Origin: an uncultured Eggerthellaceae bacterium
Lineage (GTDB): Bacteria; Actinomycetota; Coriobacteriia; Coriobacteriales; Eggerthellaceae
DNA length: 64,000 nucleotides
Assembly (NCBI GenBank): GCA_910580205.1
Contig: CAJTVP010000004.1
Coordinates: 1-64,000 of the forward strand
Direction of reading: 5' to 3'
Below the pieces are notes generated by a model. It was not told where the DNA came from. It saw only the letters and a list, made by a program, of their open reading frames with translations, and did not search any database. The number at the start of each line of letters is the position of its first letter. Position 1 is the stretch's first letter. A program made the position numbers and the translations under genes. Positions 22,053 through 31,954 of this stretch are shown piece by piece.

Positions 22053-22733
22053 ATGTCATTCCAGGAGTACGCAGAACAGCAGCCGCATGAAACCCCACGG
22101 ATCCGATGGGGTCGGATGACCGCCCCAATGCGCGTGGGGGCCATCGGGTGCGCGGTGGCGTGCTTGGCAGCCATCCTTTTCTTTTCAGGCGCGTTCGGCG
22201 GAGGTGGCGCATCATTCTCCGTGGAGAAGACGGAGGCAGCCGCAGAAGAAACGTCCACGGCAGATGCGCCAGCTTCTTCCCGAGATATCCATGTGCATAT
22301 GACGGGATGCGTCGTGAATCCGGGTATGCACACCCTTCCCGCTGGCGCTCGTTTGGCGGATGCGGTGAGCGCGGCGGGAGGTTTCACCGAAGACGCCCTT
22401 GAGCAGAGCGTGAATCTGGCACGCGAGCTCGCTGATGGCGAACAGGTCATCGTGGCGAGCAAAGAAGCGCAAGCGGCGGCTCAAGCAGAGGAGGGTGTCG
22501 GTGGTCCGTCTGGCGGCGACGCTGTGACGGCAGCGGACGGACGCGTGAACATCAACACCGCCGATGCTGCGCAGTTGCAAACCATCTCAGGCATAGGCCC
22601 AGCCAAAGCGGGGAAGATCGTCGCATACCGCGAGGCGAACGGGGCGTTCAAGGCCGTTGAGGACCTTTGCAAGGTGAGCGGGATAGGGGAGAAGACGCTC
22701 GCTTCCATCAGAGATCAGATCTGCGTTGGTTGA
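22053..22733 (+). CDS. comEA: ComEA: DNA-uptake receptor
   Basis: A 226-residue membrane-anchored DNA-binding protein of the natural transformation machinery. Residues about 27-48 form a membrane helix; an SLBB domain (about 84-140, starting IHVHMTGCVVNPGMHTLP) follows, then a Glu/Ala-rich linker and a tandem helix-hairpin-helix DNA-binding domain from about 165 (VNINTADAAQLQTISGIGPAKA, later VSGIGEKTL). AAGGAG precedes the ATG. It overlaps comEC by 8 bases, the usual late-competence order. Confidence 0.93.
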   Translation: MSFQEYAEQQPHETPRIRWGRMTAPMRVGAIGCAVACLAAILFFSGAFGGGGASFSVEKTEAAAEETSTADAPASSRDIHVHMTGCVVNPGMHTLPAGARLADAVSAAGGFTEDALEQSVNLARELADGEQVIVASKEAQAAAQAEEGVGGPSGGDAVTAADGRVNINTADAAQLQTISGIGPAKAGKIVAYREANGAFKAVEDLCKVSGIGEKTLASIRDQICVG

Positions 22734-25113
22734 TCGCCTGTTCACCCGTGGCATCAGCGGCGCGGATGGGCTTGAGCATGAAGTCGACTCCTTGGAGCAC
22801 CGTCCGCCGCGTCCGGGATTGCCTCCGCTCCTCCTCGGCGGCTTGTCGCTCTGGGCGGCAGCGGCCGTCGTGTTCTTCGCTGCTGCGGAGGCCTCAAGGG
22901 AGACGTGCACGTCCATCGTGATCACCGGCGCGGTCTTCGCAGGCGCGCTGCTCCTCGCCTTCGCCGGTGCGAAACGACGGATGATGGTCTTGCTGGCTTT
23001 GGTCTTCGCGAGTTCAGGTGTGGCGCTGGGCGGTATCGCGTCGCTCCAAGTGCTTGACGGCTGCGCTCTGGCTGAGAGCGGCTCAGAGGTCGTCAACGCC
23101 CGTGTGCTGCAAGACAGCTCCCGGTCCGACTACGGCTTCACCACGGTTTGCCAGGCTCGCACAGCAAGCGGGGAGGAGTGCAAGGTCCGCCTCTTCACGG
23201 ACGAGGAGAGCTATCTCACGGGAGATGAGCTCTCATTGAACACCACCCTCTCTCCTTTGAAAGAACAGGCTGCGGCCTTCTATCGAACGCAGGGCATCTG
23301 CGGTCAGATGAGGGCGAACAAGGTGGAAAAGCGAGAGGCAGCCGGTCCGTTGGGCTTCATCCAGCACGTGCGCGCAGAAGCGATCCGCTGCATCCAAGAG
23401 AATGCCGGCGGCCAAGCTCCTCTCATGGAGGCCATCATCTGCGGATATCGTCAACCCATAGCGCAAAGCCCGCTGTATGGGCAGTTCAAGACCTGCGGCA
23501 TCGCGCACATCATCGCGGTGTCTGGTGCTCATGCATCCATCGTCCTGGCTCTGCTCATGGCGCTCCTCAAGCGGTTGCGAACGCCCCGGACGCCCAGCAT
23601 CGTCCTGTCCGTGCTGTTCGTGGTCGCCTATCTCATCTTCGCAGGGATGCCCATCTCCGCCATCCGGAGCTCGGTCATGGCCGTGCTCGCGCTCCTTTCC
23701 TTCTTCGCGCGCCGTCGAAGCGCGTCGCTGAACTCCTTGGGGCTGTGTTTGGTGGCATTCATCATCACTGATCCGGTCAGCTGCCTTTCCATGTCGCTCT
23801 TCCTCTCAGCCGCTTCCACGCTGGGGATCGTGCTGTTCTCTTCGCTCGTCATCTCATGGTTCCCGCGCGCATCCGTTCGCGTCCGAACGCTCATCCTTGA
23901 TCCAGCGGCGCTCACCTTCTCCTCGAACCTCATGACCCTGCCGTTCTCAGCAGCCATCTTCTCGCTTCTATCGCTCATTGCGCCCGTGGCGAACATCGCC
24001 ATATCGCCGCTGTTCGCCCTTGCTTGTGCATCAGGGCTCATAGGATGCGCGGCCTCCCTTCTTTGCCCCATAGCGGCTCCGTGGTTCATGACGCTCTCCT
24101 CATTTCCTTTCTGGGCGCTGAGCCAAGCAGTGCAGCTGCTCTCTTCCATGCCCTATGCGGCCATCCCATGCTCTCTGCCGACGGTTCCCATGCTCGGTCT
24201 GTCCATCGGGCTTTGCATCGCGCTTTGGATGGGCTGGCCAGGCTCCAAGGCGCTGCTCGCCCTTGCCGGAGTCAGCATCACAGGGCTCGTCCTTCTCCTC
24301 GCGCTTTCCTTTTCGCCGAAGCCCGATGAAGTGTCAGCCCTTGATGTCGGGCAGGGGGATGCGATCCTCATCACCTCCGGCACGGCGAACGTGCTCATCG
24401 ACACAGGGAACTCTGATGCCAAGCTCCGGGAAGAGCTGGGACGCAAGGGCGTGCACCATCTTGACGCCGTCGTCATCAGCCACCCCGATGATGATCACTG
24501 CGCATCCTTGGAGACGCTCGGGCGATACGTTCAAGTGGATCGCATCCTGTTCGCGGAAGATGTCGAACGGTGCGGATGCGAGCGATGCGCACGGCTGCTC
24601 TCCCTTGCGGATCGTTGCGCTCCCGCGAATGGCTGCGACGGCATGACGCCGGGAGAATGCATCCGAGCGGGGCGCTTCACGCTCACGGTCCTTTGGCCGT
24701 TCGGCTTCGCCGATGAGGGAGGCAACGGAGACAGCTTGTGCCTCTTGGGATGCCTGGATGTTGACGGGGATGGCGTGGTGGACTGGCAGACGCTGTTCAC
24801 GGGAGATGCGGAATCGGAGCAGATCGAAGCCATGATCGAGCGTGGCTTGGTGGGGGATGTCGACGTGCTCAAAGTGGGCCACCACGGTTCTCGCGCCGGT
24901 CTCACGGAAGACCAAGCGCGCCAGATCAGCCCTGAGATCGCGCTCATCAGCGTGGGCGCTCAGAACCGCTACGGGCATCCAACAGCAGAAGCCCTCCAAA
25001 GCCTTGAGGGTGCCGGAAGCCAGGTGTTCCGCACGGATGAATCCGGCACCGTGACCGTCCGGTTCTCCAAAGAGCGCATGACCGTTTCGTGTCTGAAGCA
25101 GAAGAGTTCCTGA
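22726..25113 (+). CDS. comEC: ComEC: DNA-uptake channel with metallo-beta-lactamase domain
   Basis: A 795-residue polytopic protein forming the inner-membrane channel for single-stranded DNA uptake. After two or three N-terminal helices and an OB-like region (about 105-190), the Competence domain (about 230-520) contains GIAHIIAVSGAHASIV and many helices. The C-terminal metallo-beta-lactamase domain starts at about residue 535 (LDVGQGDAILI) and has SHPDDDHC and KVGHHGSRAG, so it may cut one strand. No in-frame ATG is near the start, so TTG 22726 overlapping comEA is used. Length is complete. Confidence 0.92.
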   Translation: MVDRLFTRGISGADGLEHEVDSLEHRPPRPGLPPLLLGGLSLWAAAAVVFFAAAEASRETCTSIVITGAVFAGALLLAFAGAKRRMMVLLALVFASSGVALGGIASLQVLDGCALAESGSEVVNARVLQDSSRSDYGFTTVCQARTASGEECKVRLFTDEESYLTGDELSLNTTLSPLKEQAAAFYRTQGICGQMRANKVEKREAAGPLGFIQHVRAEAIRCIQENAGGQAPLMEAIICGYRQPIAQSPLYGQFKTCGIAHIIAVSGAHASIVLALLMALLKRLRTPRTPSIVLSVLFVVAYLIFAGMPISAIRSSVMAVLALLSFFARRRSASLNSLGLCLVAFIITDPVSCLSMSLFLSAASTLGIVLFSSLVISWFPRASVRVRTLILDPAALTFSSNLMTLPFSAAIFSLLSLIAPVANIAISPLFALACASGLIGCAASLLCPIAAPWFMTLSSFPFWALSQAVQLLSSMPYAAIPCSLPTVPMLGLSIGLCIALWMGWPGSKALLALAGVSITGLVLLLALSFSPKPDEVSALDVGQGDAILITSGTANVLIDTGNSDAKLREELGRKGVHHLDAVVISHPDDDHCASLETLGRYVQVDRILFAEDVERCGCERCARLLSLADRCAPANGCDGMTPGECIRAGRFTLTVLWPFGFADEGGNGDSLCLLGCLDVDGDGVVDWQTLFTGDAESEQIEAMIERGLVGDVDVLKVGHHGSRAGLTEDQARQISPEIALISVGAQNRYGHPTAEALQSLEGAGSQVFRTDESGTVTVRFSKERMTVSCLKQKSS

Positions 25114-25121
25114 TGGCTCTG

Positions 25122-25129
25122 AAAGGAGG
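25122..25129 (+). promoter_or_regulatory. Strong ribosome-binding site that decides the next start
   Basis: AAAGGAGG, a perfect match to the 16S anti-SD, lies 7 bases before a TTG codon at 25137. It sits inside the frame that would begin at ATG 25113, arguing that the true start is the TTG. Confidence 0.65.
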
Positions 25130-25136
25130 AGGATTT

Positions 25137-25445
25137 TTGCAATACAATAATGCATCGCAGAACAGCGAAGCGCGGCCGGCAGATGGCATTGAGGTTTTGC
25201 CGCGAATCCACGAAAGGCATCCGCATATCCATGAGGAGGATGTGCGGATCGCTTGGGATTCGGCGATCCTTTCCGCGCCCCGCCTCGGCAAAGACCGGGA
25301 GGAGCACATCGTTCTCGGTTTTGACGGCAAGGGGAGGTTGATCGAGATGGCGGCGGTTCGCTGGGCGGTAGGGCGCTGGACGATTTTCCATGCAACGACG
25401 CCGCCCTCTGAAAAGACATTCGCCGAGCTTGGGATTGAGGGGTGA
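25137..25445 (+). CDS. Candidate toxin, BrnT/DUF4258-like
   Basis: A 102-residue basic-acidic mixed protein I only tentatively place. The core RIHERHPHIHEEDVRIAWDS, then EEHIVLGFDGKGRLIEMAAVR and a C-terminal WTIFHATTPP resembles the small BrnT/DUF4258 fold: a helix ending before a beta sheet that includes an alternating hydrophobic strand and a final IxHAxxP-like turn. Start TTG 25137 is chosen for its ideal ribosome site; ATG 25113 overlapping the comEC stop is the alternative. A ribbon-helix-helix gene follows 6 bases later, the usual toxin-first arrangement of BrnTA-type pairs. Toxicity is inference. Confidence 0.6.
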   Translation: MQYNNASQNSEARPADGIEVLPRIHERHPHIHEEDVRIAWDSAILSAPRLGKDREEHIVLGFDGKGRLIEMAAVRWAVGRWTIFHATTPPSEKTFAELGIEG

Positions 25446-25451
25446 TCGACC

Positions 25452-25721
25452 ATGGATTCAGAGAACAGCGCAAAGGAGAAGATGGCGCCTGAAACATGGG
25501 ACGAATGGGCGCGCGAATATGAGGATGGCACGTGGAACGGTGTAGGCAAAGTGTCTCATGGGCGCCCCAAGCTCTACGAAGAAGACATGGAAACGGTGTC
25601 ATTCCGTTTGCCTCGTTCGCGTATCGCGGCCATTGAAGCGGTCACCGCTCGGCGCGGCGAATCCAAATCGGAGTTCTATAGAAAGGCAGTGGACCGCCAG
25701 CTGCTTGCTGAAGGGATGTGA
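25452..25721 (+). CDS. Candidate antitoxin, ribbon-helix-helix (CopG-like)
   Basis: An 89-residue protein. The first 45 residues are acidic with tryptophans and a PETWDEWAREYEDG segment, probably the partner-binding part. Residues about 47-85 form a ribbon-helix-helix DNA-binding unit: strand METVSFRLPRSRI, helix AAIEAVTARR, turn GES, helix KSEFYRKAVDRQLL. This matches antitoxins that neutralise a small toxin and repress their own operon. It begins 6 bases after the candidate toxin stop and ends 1 base before holA. Confidence 0.7.
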   Translation: MDSENSAKEKMAPETWDEWAREYEDGTWNGVGKVSHGRPKLYEEDMETVSFRLPRSRIAAIEAVTARRGESKSEFYRKAVDRQLLAEGM

Positions 25722-25722
25722 G

Positions 25723-26718
25723 ATGGCGAAACAACCCGAAAAAGCCCTGCTGGCAGCCTACTTGGTGGTGGGCGATGACGCGCTCAAGAAAGAAGCGGTC
25801 ATCAAGCGGATGCGCATCCGCTTGGAGAAGCTGGGAGACCTCTCCTTCAACTCAGATGCCTTCGACGGCGAATCCGCGTCCGGCGAAGAGATCGTTTCCG
25901 CTTGCACCACCATCCCGTTCGCCAGCGAGAAGCGCCTGGTCATGGTCTCCAATGCGGAGAAGCTGAAGAAGTCGGATGCGGATGAGGTCATCGCGTACCT
26001 CAAAGAGCCGCTGGATTCCACGGTGCTCCTCCTCATCGCCACCAAGCTGGCGCGCAACACGCGCCTGTACAAGGCGGTGGCATCTCTTGGCAGCACGGCG
26101 ATCATCGACTGCGCGCGCCCGAAGCGCAACGAGATGTCGGGGCTGGTCAAGAGCATGGCTCAGAAACATCAGCTCACGCTCACCGAAGGGGCCGCACGGG
26201 CCCTTGTGGAGCTGCTGGGTGAGGACACGGTCCGTCTGGATGGAGAGCTGGCGAAGCTGGCGCTTTCCCAAGATGCGGGTGCGGTCATCGAGGAGTCCCA
26301 GATCCGGTCCGTGGTCTTCCGCGAAGCGGAGGCGAAGCCATGGGATCTGACCGATGCGCTGGGCGCGCGCGATGTGAAGAAAGCCATCTCTGTGCTCTCA
26401 CGGATGCCGAGCGCCTCTCCCTATTCGCTCCTGGGAACGTGCGTCTCTCGGATCCGGGAGCTGATCTGCGTGAAAGCCGTCAGCTCACGGAGCGGCGGCG
26501 CGCAGGCGCTGGCCGGGGAGCTGGGCCAACCTGAGTGGCGCGTGCGCAATCTGTCAACTTGGGCGCGCAACTATTCAGAGCCGGAGCTTGAGCGCGCTCT
26601 TGAGGATGCTCTTTTCTGCGAGAAGAACATGAAAAGCGGCACCGATCCCGATGCCGCTTTTCGAACATGGTTGCTCTCGGTGCTCCGCCCTTCGAGCGGC
26701 GCAGGGAAGCGGGGTTGA
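25723..26718 (+). CDS. holA: DNA polymerase III delta subunit
   Basis: A 331-residue clamp-loader delta subunit that opens the beta clamp. The N-terminal AAA-like domain shows AAYLVVGDDALKKEAVIKRM and the sequence IVSACTTIPFASEKRLVMVSNAEKL, the clamp-binding wedge region typical of HolA. It lacks a P-loop as expected. A helical collar domain fills the C-terminal third (SPYSLLGTCVSRIRELI). ATG 25723 comes right after the antitoxin stop. comEC-holA-rpsT is a common order, here interrupted by the candidate toxin-antitoxin pair. Confidence 0.9.
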   Translation: MAKQPEKALLAAYLVVGDDALKKEAVIKRMRIRLEKLGDLSFNSDAFDGESASGEEIVSACTTIPFASEKRLVMVSNAEKLKKSDADEVIAYLKEPLDSTVLLLIATKLARNTRLYKAVASLGSTAIIDCARPKRNEMSGLVKSMAQKHQLTLTEGAARALVELLGEDTVRLDGELAKLALSQDAGAVIEESQIRSVVFREAEAKPWDLTDALGARDVKKAISVLSRMPSASPYSLLGTCVSRIRELICVKAVSSRSGGAQALAGELGQPEWRVRNLSTWARNYSEPELERALEDALFCEKNMKSGTDPDAAFRTWLLSVLRPSSGAGKRG

Positions 26719-26743
26719 ACGCCATCCGCTTCCGCCTGAGCGA

Positions 26744-27316
26744 TCATTCAGATTCAGGCTGAGCCGCTTCGTCGTCAGCTTGGGCCTCTTCTGCGGTCTC
26801 AGCGTCCAGCTCCTGAGCCTCCTCTTCGGCAGCAGCGGCTTCCGCCTCAGCCTTGGCAGCTTCTTCGGCTTCCTTGGCTTTGCGGGCGTTCGCCTTCTCT
26901 TCCAGCTTCTTCTGGGCTTCGCGGCGCTTGTCCTTCTCCGCCTCAGCGGCCTTCATGGCAGCCCCGCGCGCTTCCTTCGCGGCCTTCTTCTTGTTGTTGC
27001 CGGCAGCGGGAGCCTTGTGCTCAGGGGCCTTGTAGTCCTTGCGGTCCTGCTCGGTGACGACCGTGTTCGCCAGCTTCATGATGCCGCTCTTGCGGTTGGC
27101 AGCCTGGTTCTTCTTGATGACGCCCTTGGTCACAGCCTTGTCCATCAGGCGGCATGCAGCGCAGGCAGCGGCGAACGCCTCTTTGCCATCGCCTGCTTCA
27201 ACAGCGGCGCGCACGCGCTTGGTGGCCGTCTTGAGCTCGCTTTTGATGGCGCGGTTGCGCATGCGGCGCTTCTCGTTGGTGATGATGCGCTTCTTCTGTG
27301 ATTTGATGTTAGCCAT
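26744..27316 (-). CDS. rpsT: 30S ribosomal protein S20 with long C-terminal tail
   Basis: A 190-residue protein. Residues 1-88 are a normal S20 (MANIKSQKKRI, RNRAIKSELKT, KGVIKKNQAANRKSG). The family usually stops near residue 88. Here about 100 more residues follow: first Lys-rich (NNKKKAAKEAR), then Ala/Glu/Lys helical repeats, then a strongly acidic end rich in Glu, Ala and Asp. The frame is uninterrupted with no sign of a fused second gene. GGAAGAAAGG precedes the ATG. It converges with holA. The tail's role is unknown. Confidence 0.93.
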   Translation of the reverse strand: MANIKSQKKRIITNEKRRMRNRAIKSELKTATKRVRAAVEAGDGKEAFAAACAACRLMDKAVTKGVIKKNQAANRKSGIMKLANTVVTEQDRKDYKAPEHKAPAAGNNKKKAAKEARGAAMKAAEAEKDKRREAQKKLEEKANARKAKEAEEAAKAEAEAAAAEEEAQELDAETAEEAQADDEAAQPESE

Positions 27317-27662
27317 GCTCGTCAGTGCCTTTCTTCCTCTTTTGCATTCCTTCGCGCACAAGCGGCGCTGATGCGGAGATGCGCGGTCTGCGGACGGGGC
27401 TTTGAGGGGAGGAAGGCGACGGGATATGAGGACAAGGAGACTTGATGGGCCAAAAGGGCCTCATCCCTGGCATCCTCTGGATTTTCAGATGCCCGCCTTC
27501 ATCCTCAAAGGCCGTCGCGCAACAGCTTGATCCCTCATGCAGCCATGTCTGCGGACTGCGCATGCGCGCATGCTGTCGCTCGAACGCTGATGCGTTAGAA
27601 TAGCGCATCGCACTTGCTTTGTCATCAAGAAAGTTCACCGGTCCATTCGATGTGAGGAGCCC
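27317..27662. other. Intergenic region between divergent rpsT and lepA
   Basis: 346 bases holding the divergent promoters. On the plus strand a -10-like TAGAAT at 27596-27601 lies about 60 bases before lepA; its -35 is poor. GTGAGGAG precedes the lepA ATG. The rpsT ribosome site is at the left edge. I see no RNA gene or repeat; open frames here look fortuitous. Confidence 0.5.
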
Positions 27663-29468
<1,806 letters not shown>

Positions 29469-29531
29469 GGGCGTGGCATCCATGGGGGATGCAGCTTCCA
29501 TGTTGTGACATGACGTTCGAAACTTGCTATC

Positions 29532-29735
29532 ATGAGCTCCATGAAGAAGGACACCAAAGACTACGACTGGCTTGAAGATCCCTTCAATGAGGACAAGCAA
29601 GCAGAAGAGATGCTCCGCGCTCAACGGACGCGCAACATCGGCTGCATAGCCGTGGCTCTCGTGGTCATCATCCTCTTCTTCGCGTTCATCATCGGCGGTT
29701 TCGTGCTCTTCGGCGCCATGAGCGCGAGCCTTTAG
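29532..29735 (+). CDS. Small single-pass membrane protein
   Basis: A 67-residue protein with a charged N-terminal half (KKDTKDYDWLEDPFNEDKQAEEM) and one strong membrane helix at about residues 38-62 (IAVALVVIILFFAFIIGGFVLF). The frame begins 63 bases after lepA and ends 18 bases before the dus start. ATG 29541 is an alternative start. The hydrophobic helix makes it more credible than a random frame, but no function is known. Confidence 0.6.
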   Translation: MSSMKKDTKDYDWLEDPFNEDKQAEEMLRAQRTRNIGCIAVALVVIILFFAFIIGGFVLFGAMSASL

Positions 29736-29753
29736 AGCGCATCTGGTCCGTCC

Positions 29754-30722
29754 GTGCCGTATCCGCAAGACGCGCGTCTCATCCTGGCTCCCATGGCTGG
29801 CGTCACCGACTTGGTGTTCCGGCATCTGTGCGAAGAGCAGGGCGCGGATCTCACCTTCACGGAGATGGTGTCGGCCCAAGGGCTCTCTTTCGCGAACGAG
29901 AAGACCCAGCATCTGACCGATGTGCTGCCAGGCACGGAGCGCGTCGGCGTGCAGCTGTTCGGCCACGACCCGGAGACCATGGCCTCCATGGCGGCCCAGA
30001 CCGAACGGGAGATGGGGGATGTGCTCGCGGTCATCGATCTCAACATGGGATGCCCCGCCCGCAAGATCGTGCGGAAAGGGGACGGCAGCGCGCTCATGAA
30101 CGAACCGGATCTGGCCGCGCGCATCGTGGAGAGCGTGAAGCGCGTGGTGAGCGTTCCCGTCACGGTCAAGCTCCGGCGCGGGTGGAGCCAGGAGGCAGGG
30201 GAGACGGCGCCGACGTTCGCGCAGGCTTTGGAGCGCGCGGGCGCGGATGCGGTCACCGTTCACGGGCGGTTCGCCATGCAATACTACCAAGGGCGTTCTG
30301 ACATCGGGTGCATCGCGCGCGTGAAAGAGGCGGTGAGCATCCCGGTCATCGGCAACGGGGACATCGTCACGGGTGAAGATGCGCTCTTCATGCTGGAAGA
30401 GACATCCTGTGACGCTCTCATGATCGGGCGCGCAGCCGAGGGCAACCCATGGGTGTTCGCCCAGATCAGCGCCGCTCTCAAAGGTGATGCTGCGCCTGTG
30501 AGCCCCATCCCGCTGGATGCTCGCATCAAGATGGCCACCCGTCACATCGAAGAGCTGCTGGTCCTGCGGCCGAACGCCGCTCCGTATCTGCGCAAGCACG
30601 CCATGTGGTACATCAAGGGAGCGCCAGGCGCTGCGGCGGCCCGCGGCCGTTTGGCCCATTGCTCTACCGCTGAAGATTTCCGTGAGGTCTTCGCCGCGCT
30701 CCAAGATCACGCGGCCGCCTGA
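29754..30722 (+). CDS. dus: tRNA-dihydrouridine synthase (Dus family)
   Basis: A 322-residue FMN enzyme reducing uridines in tRNA. Features are LAPMAGVTD at the N-terminus, the active-site Cys in NMGCPARKIVRKGDGSALM, VTVHGRFAMQYY, and IGNGDIVTGEDA plus GRAAEGNPW for FMN binding. The set is closest to the DusB/Dus1-like bacterial subgroup. It starts at GTG 29754 without a strong ribosome site. A C-terminal helical tRNA-binding domain is complete. Confidence 0.92.
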   Translation: MPYPQDARLILAPMAGVTDLVFRHLCEEQGADLTFTEMVSAQGLSFANEKTQHLTDVLPGTERVGVQLFGHDPETMASMAAQTEREMGDVLAVIDLNMGCPARKIVRKGDGSALMNEPDLAARIVESVKRVVSVPVTVKLRRGWSQEAGETAPTFAQALERAGADAVTVHGRFAMQYYQGRSDIGCIARVKEAVSIPVIGNGDIVTGEDALFMLEETSCDALMIGRAAEGNPWVFAQISAALKGDAAPVSPIPLDARIKMATRHIEELLVLRPNAAPYLRKHAMWYIKGAPGAAAARGRLAHCSTAEDFREVFAALQDHAAA

Positions 30723-30787
30723 TCGCGCCCACGGTATCCTGACAAGCAACGCGCTCGTTCCGTCACCGACAGAGGAAAGGGGCTTCC

Positions 30788-31894
30788 GTGCCGCACGATC
30801 CTTACCAAGCGCTCTATCTCCACATCCCGTTCTGCGCTTCGAAGTGCGCCTACTGCGATTTCGATTCAGCGGCCTATGCGAAAGACGCCCCTTACATGGC
30901 CGAATACACCGAGGGCCTCATCCGGGACATCCGCCGTCTCGCGAAAGAAGGGGAGCTTTCCCAGATCAAGACCATCTATCTGGGCGGCGGCACGCCCACC
31001 CATCTGGGTTCGAAGAACCTCTCCGCTCTCCTCTATGCCTTGAGCGTGTCCATCTCCTTGGAAGGGGTGGAGGAGTTCACCGTCGAAGCCAACCCTGAGA
31101 GCCTCACGCTCCCGCTGGTCAAGGACATGTGGGCCCTGGGCGTGAACCGGCTTTCTTTGGGCGTGCAGACCTTCGATGACGGCCTTCTGAGAGCCATCGG
31201 CCGCATCCACAGCGCCGACGACGCTCTGCGCGCCATCGCATGCGCCCAAGAGCGGTTCCAGAACGTGAGCGTGGATCTGATGTGCGGCCTTCCTGGCCAG
31301 ACGCTCCAAGAGTCCGCCGAAGACGTTTCGGTGGCATTGAGCGCGGGCATCGCTCACGTGAGCATCTATCCGCTCACCCTTGAGAAGGGAACGCCCCTCT
31401 ATCGTCGCCGCCGGAAGCTGGAGCTGCCGGATGAAGATGCGCAAGCTGACATGATGGAGCAGGCGGAGACGCTGCTCACGGACGGCGGTTTCGAGCGTTA
31501 TGAGGTGGCGAGCTATGCCAAGCCGGGGTTCTCGAGCAAGCACAACCACATCTATTGGAGCGGAAAGCCCTATCTGGGTCTTGGCCGCTCCGCCGTCACC
31601 ATGACCCAAGACGGCACGCGACGCGTTCGCGTTCGCGATGGGCGCGTGGAGGAAGAGCTGGACGCGCGCCAGATGGCCGCCGAAGATGCCATGCTGGCCA
31701 TGCGCACGACCGAAGGCCTGTCGAAGGAGCGGGCCGCGCGCTTCGCCGATCTTCTGCCTGGCCTGCCGGATGTCCTTCGCCAGCTGGAAGAGGAAGGGCT
31801 CATCCGGGAAATTGCGGATGCGTGGCAGCCAACGCATCAAGGCTGGATGTTGGGCAACGAGCTCTTCGGAGAACTTCTGTCCTTGGCACCTTGA
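30788..31894 (+). CDS. hemW: HemW: radical SAM heme chaperone family
   Basis: A 368-residue HemN-like radical SAM protein. The cluster motif is FCASKCAYCDF (CxxxCxxC, with the F that follows in HemW/HemN), then GGGTPTHL and LSLGVQTFDD. It lacks the extra N-terminal residues of true coproporphyrinogen dehydrogenase HemN, so the heme-chaperone HemW is more likely. The start is GTG 30788 with GAAAGGGG upstream. It lies before hrcA-dnaJ, the frequent hemW-hrcA neighbourhood. Confidence 0.88.
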   Translation: MPHDPYQALYLHIPFCASKCAYCDFDSAAYAKDAPYMAEYTEGLIRDIRRLAKEGELSQIKTIYLGGGTPTHLGSKNLSALLYALSVSISLEGVEEFTVEANPESLTLPLVKDMWALGVNRLSLGVQTFDDGLLRAIGRIHSADDALRAIACAQERFQNVSVDLMCGLPGQTLQESAEDVSVALSAGIAHVSIYPLTLEKGTPLYRRRRKLELPDEDAQADMMEQAETLLTDGGFERYEVASYAKPGFSSKHNHIYWSGKPYLGLGRSAVTMTQDGTRRVRVRDGRVEEELDARQMAAEDAMLAMRTTEGLSKERAARFADLLPGLPDVLRQLEEEGLIREIADAWQPTHQGWMLGNELFGELLSLAP

Positions 31895-31897
31895 AAG

Positions 31898-31924
31898 TTA
31901 GCACTCCATCTCGTAGACTGCTAA
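31898..31924 (+). promoter_or_regulatory. CIRCE operator
   Basis: TTAGCACTC, nine bases, GACTGCTAA. This is the HrcA-binding CIRCE inverted repeat with one change in the right arm (consensus GAGTGCTAA). It lies 30 bases before hrcA and implies autorepression of the hrcA-dnaJ operon, relieved by heat shock. Confidence 0.88.
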
Positions 31925-31954
31925 CGAAACGGACGGGAACGAAGGACGGCTGAG

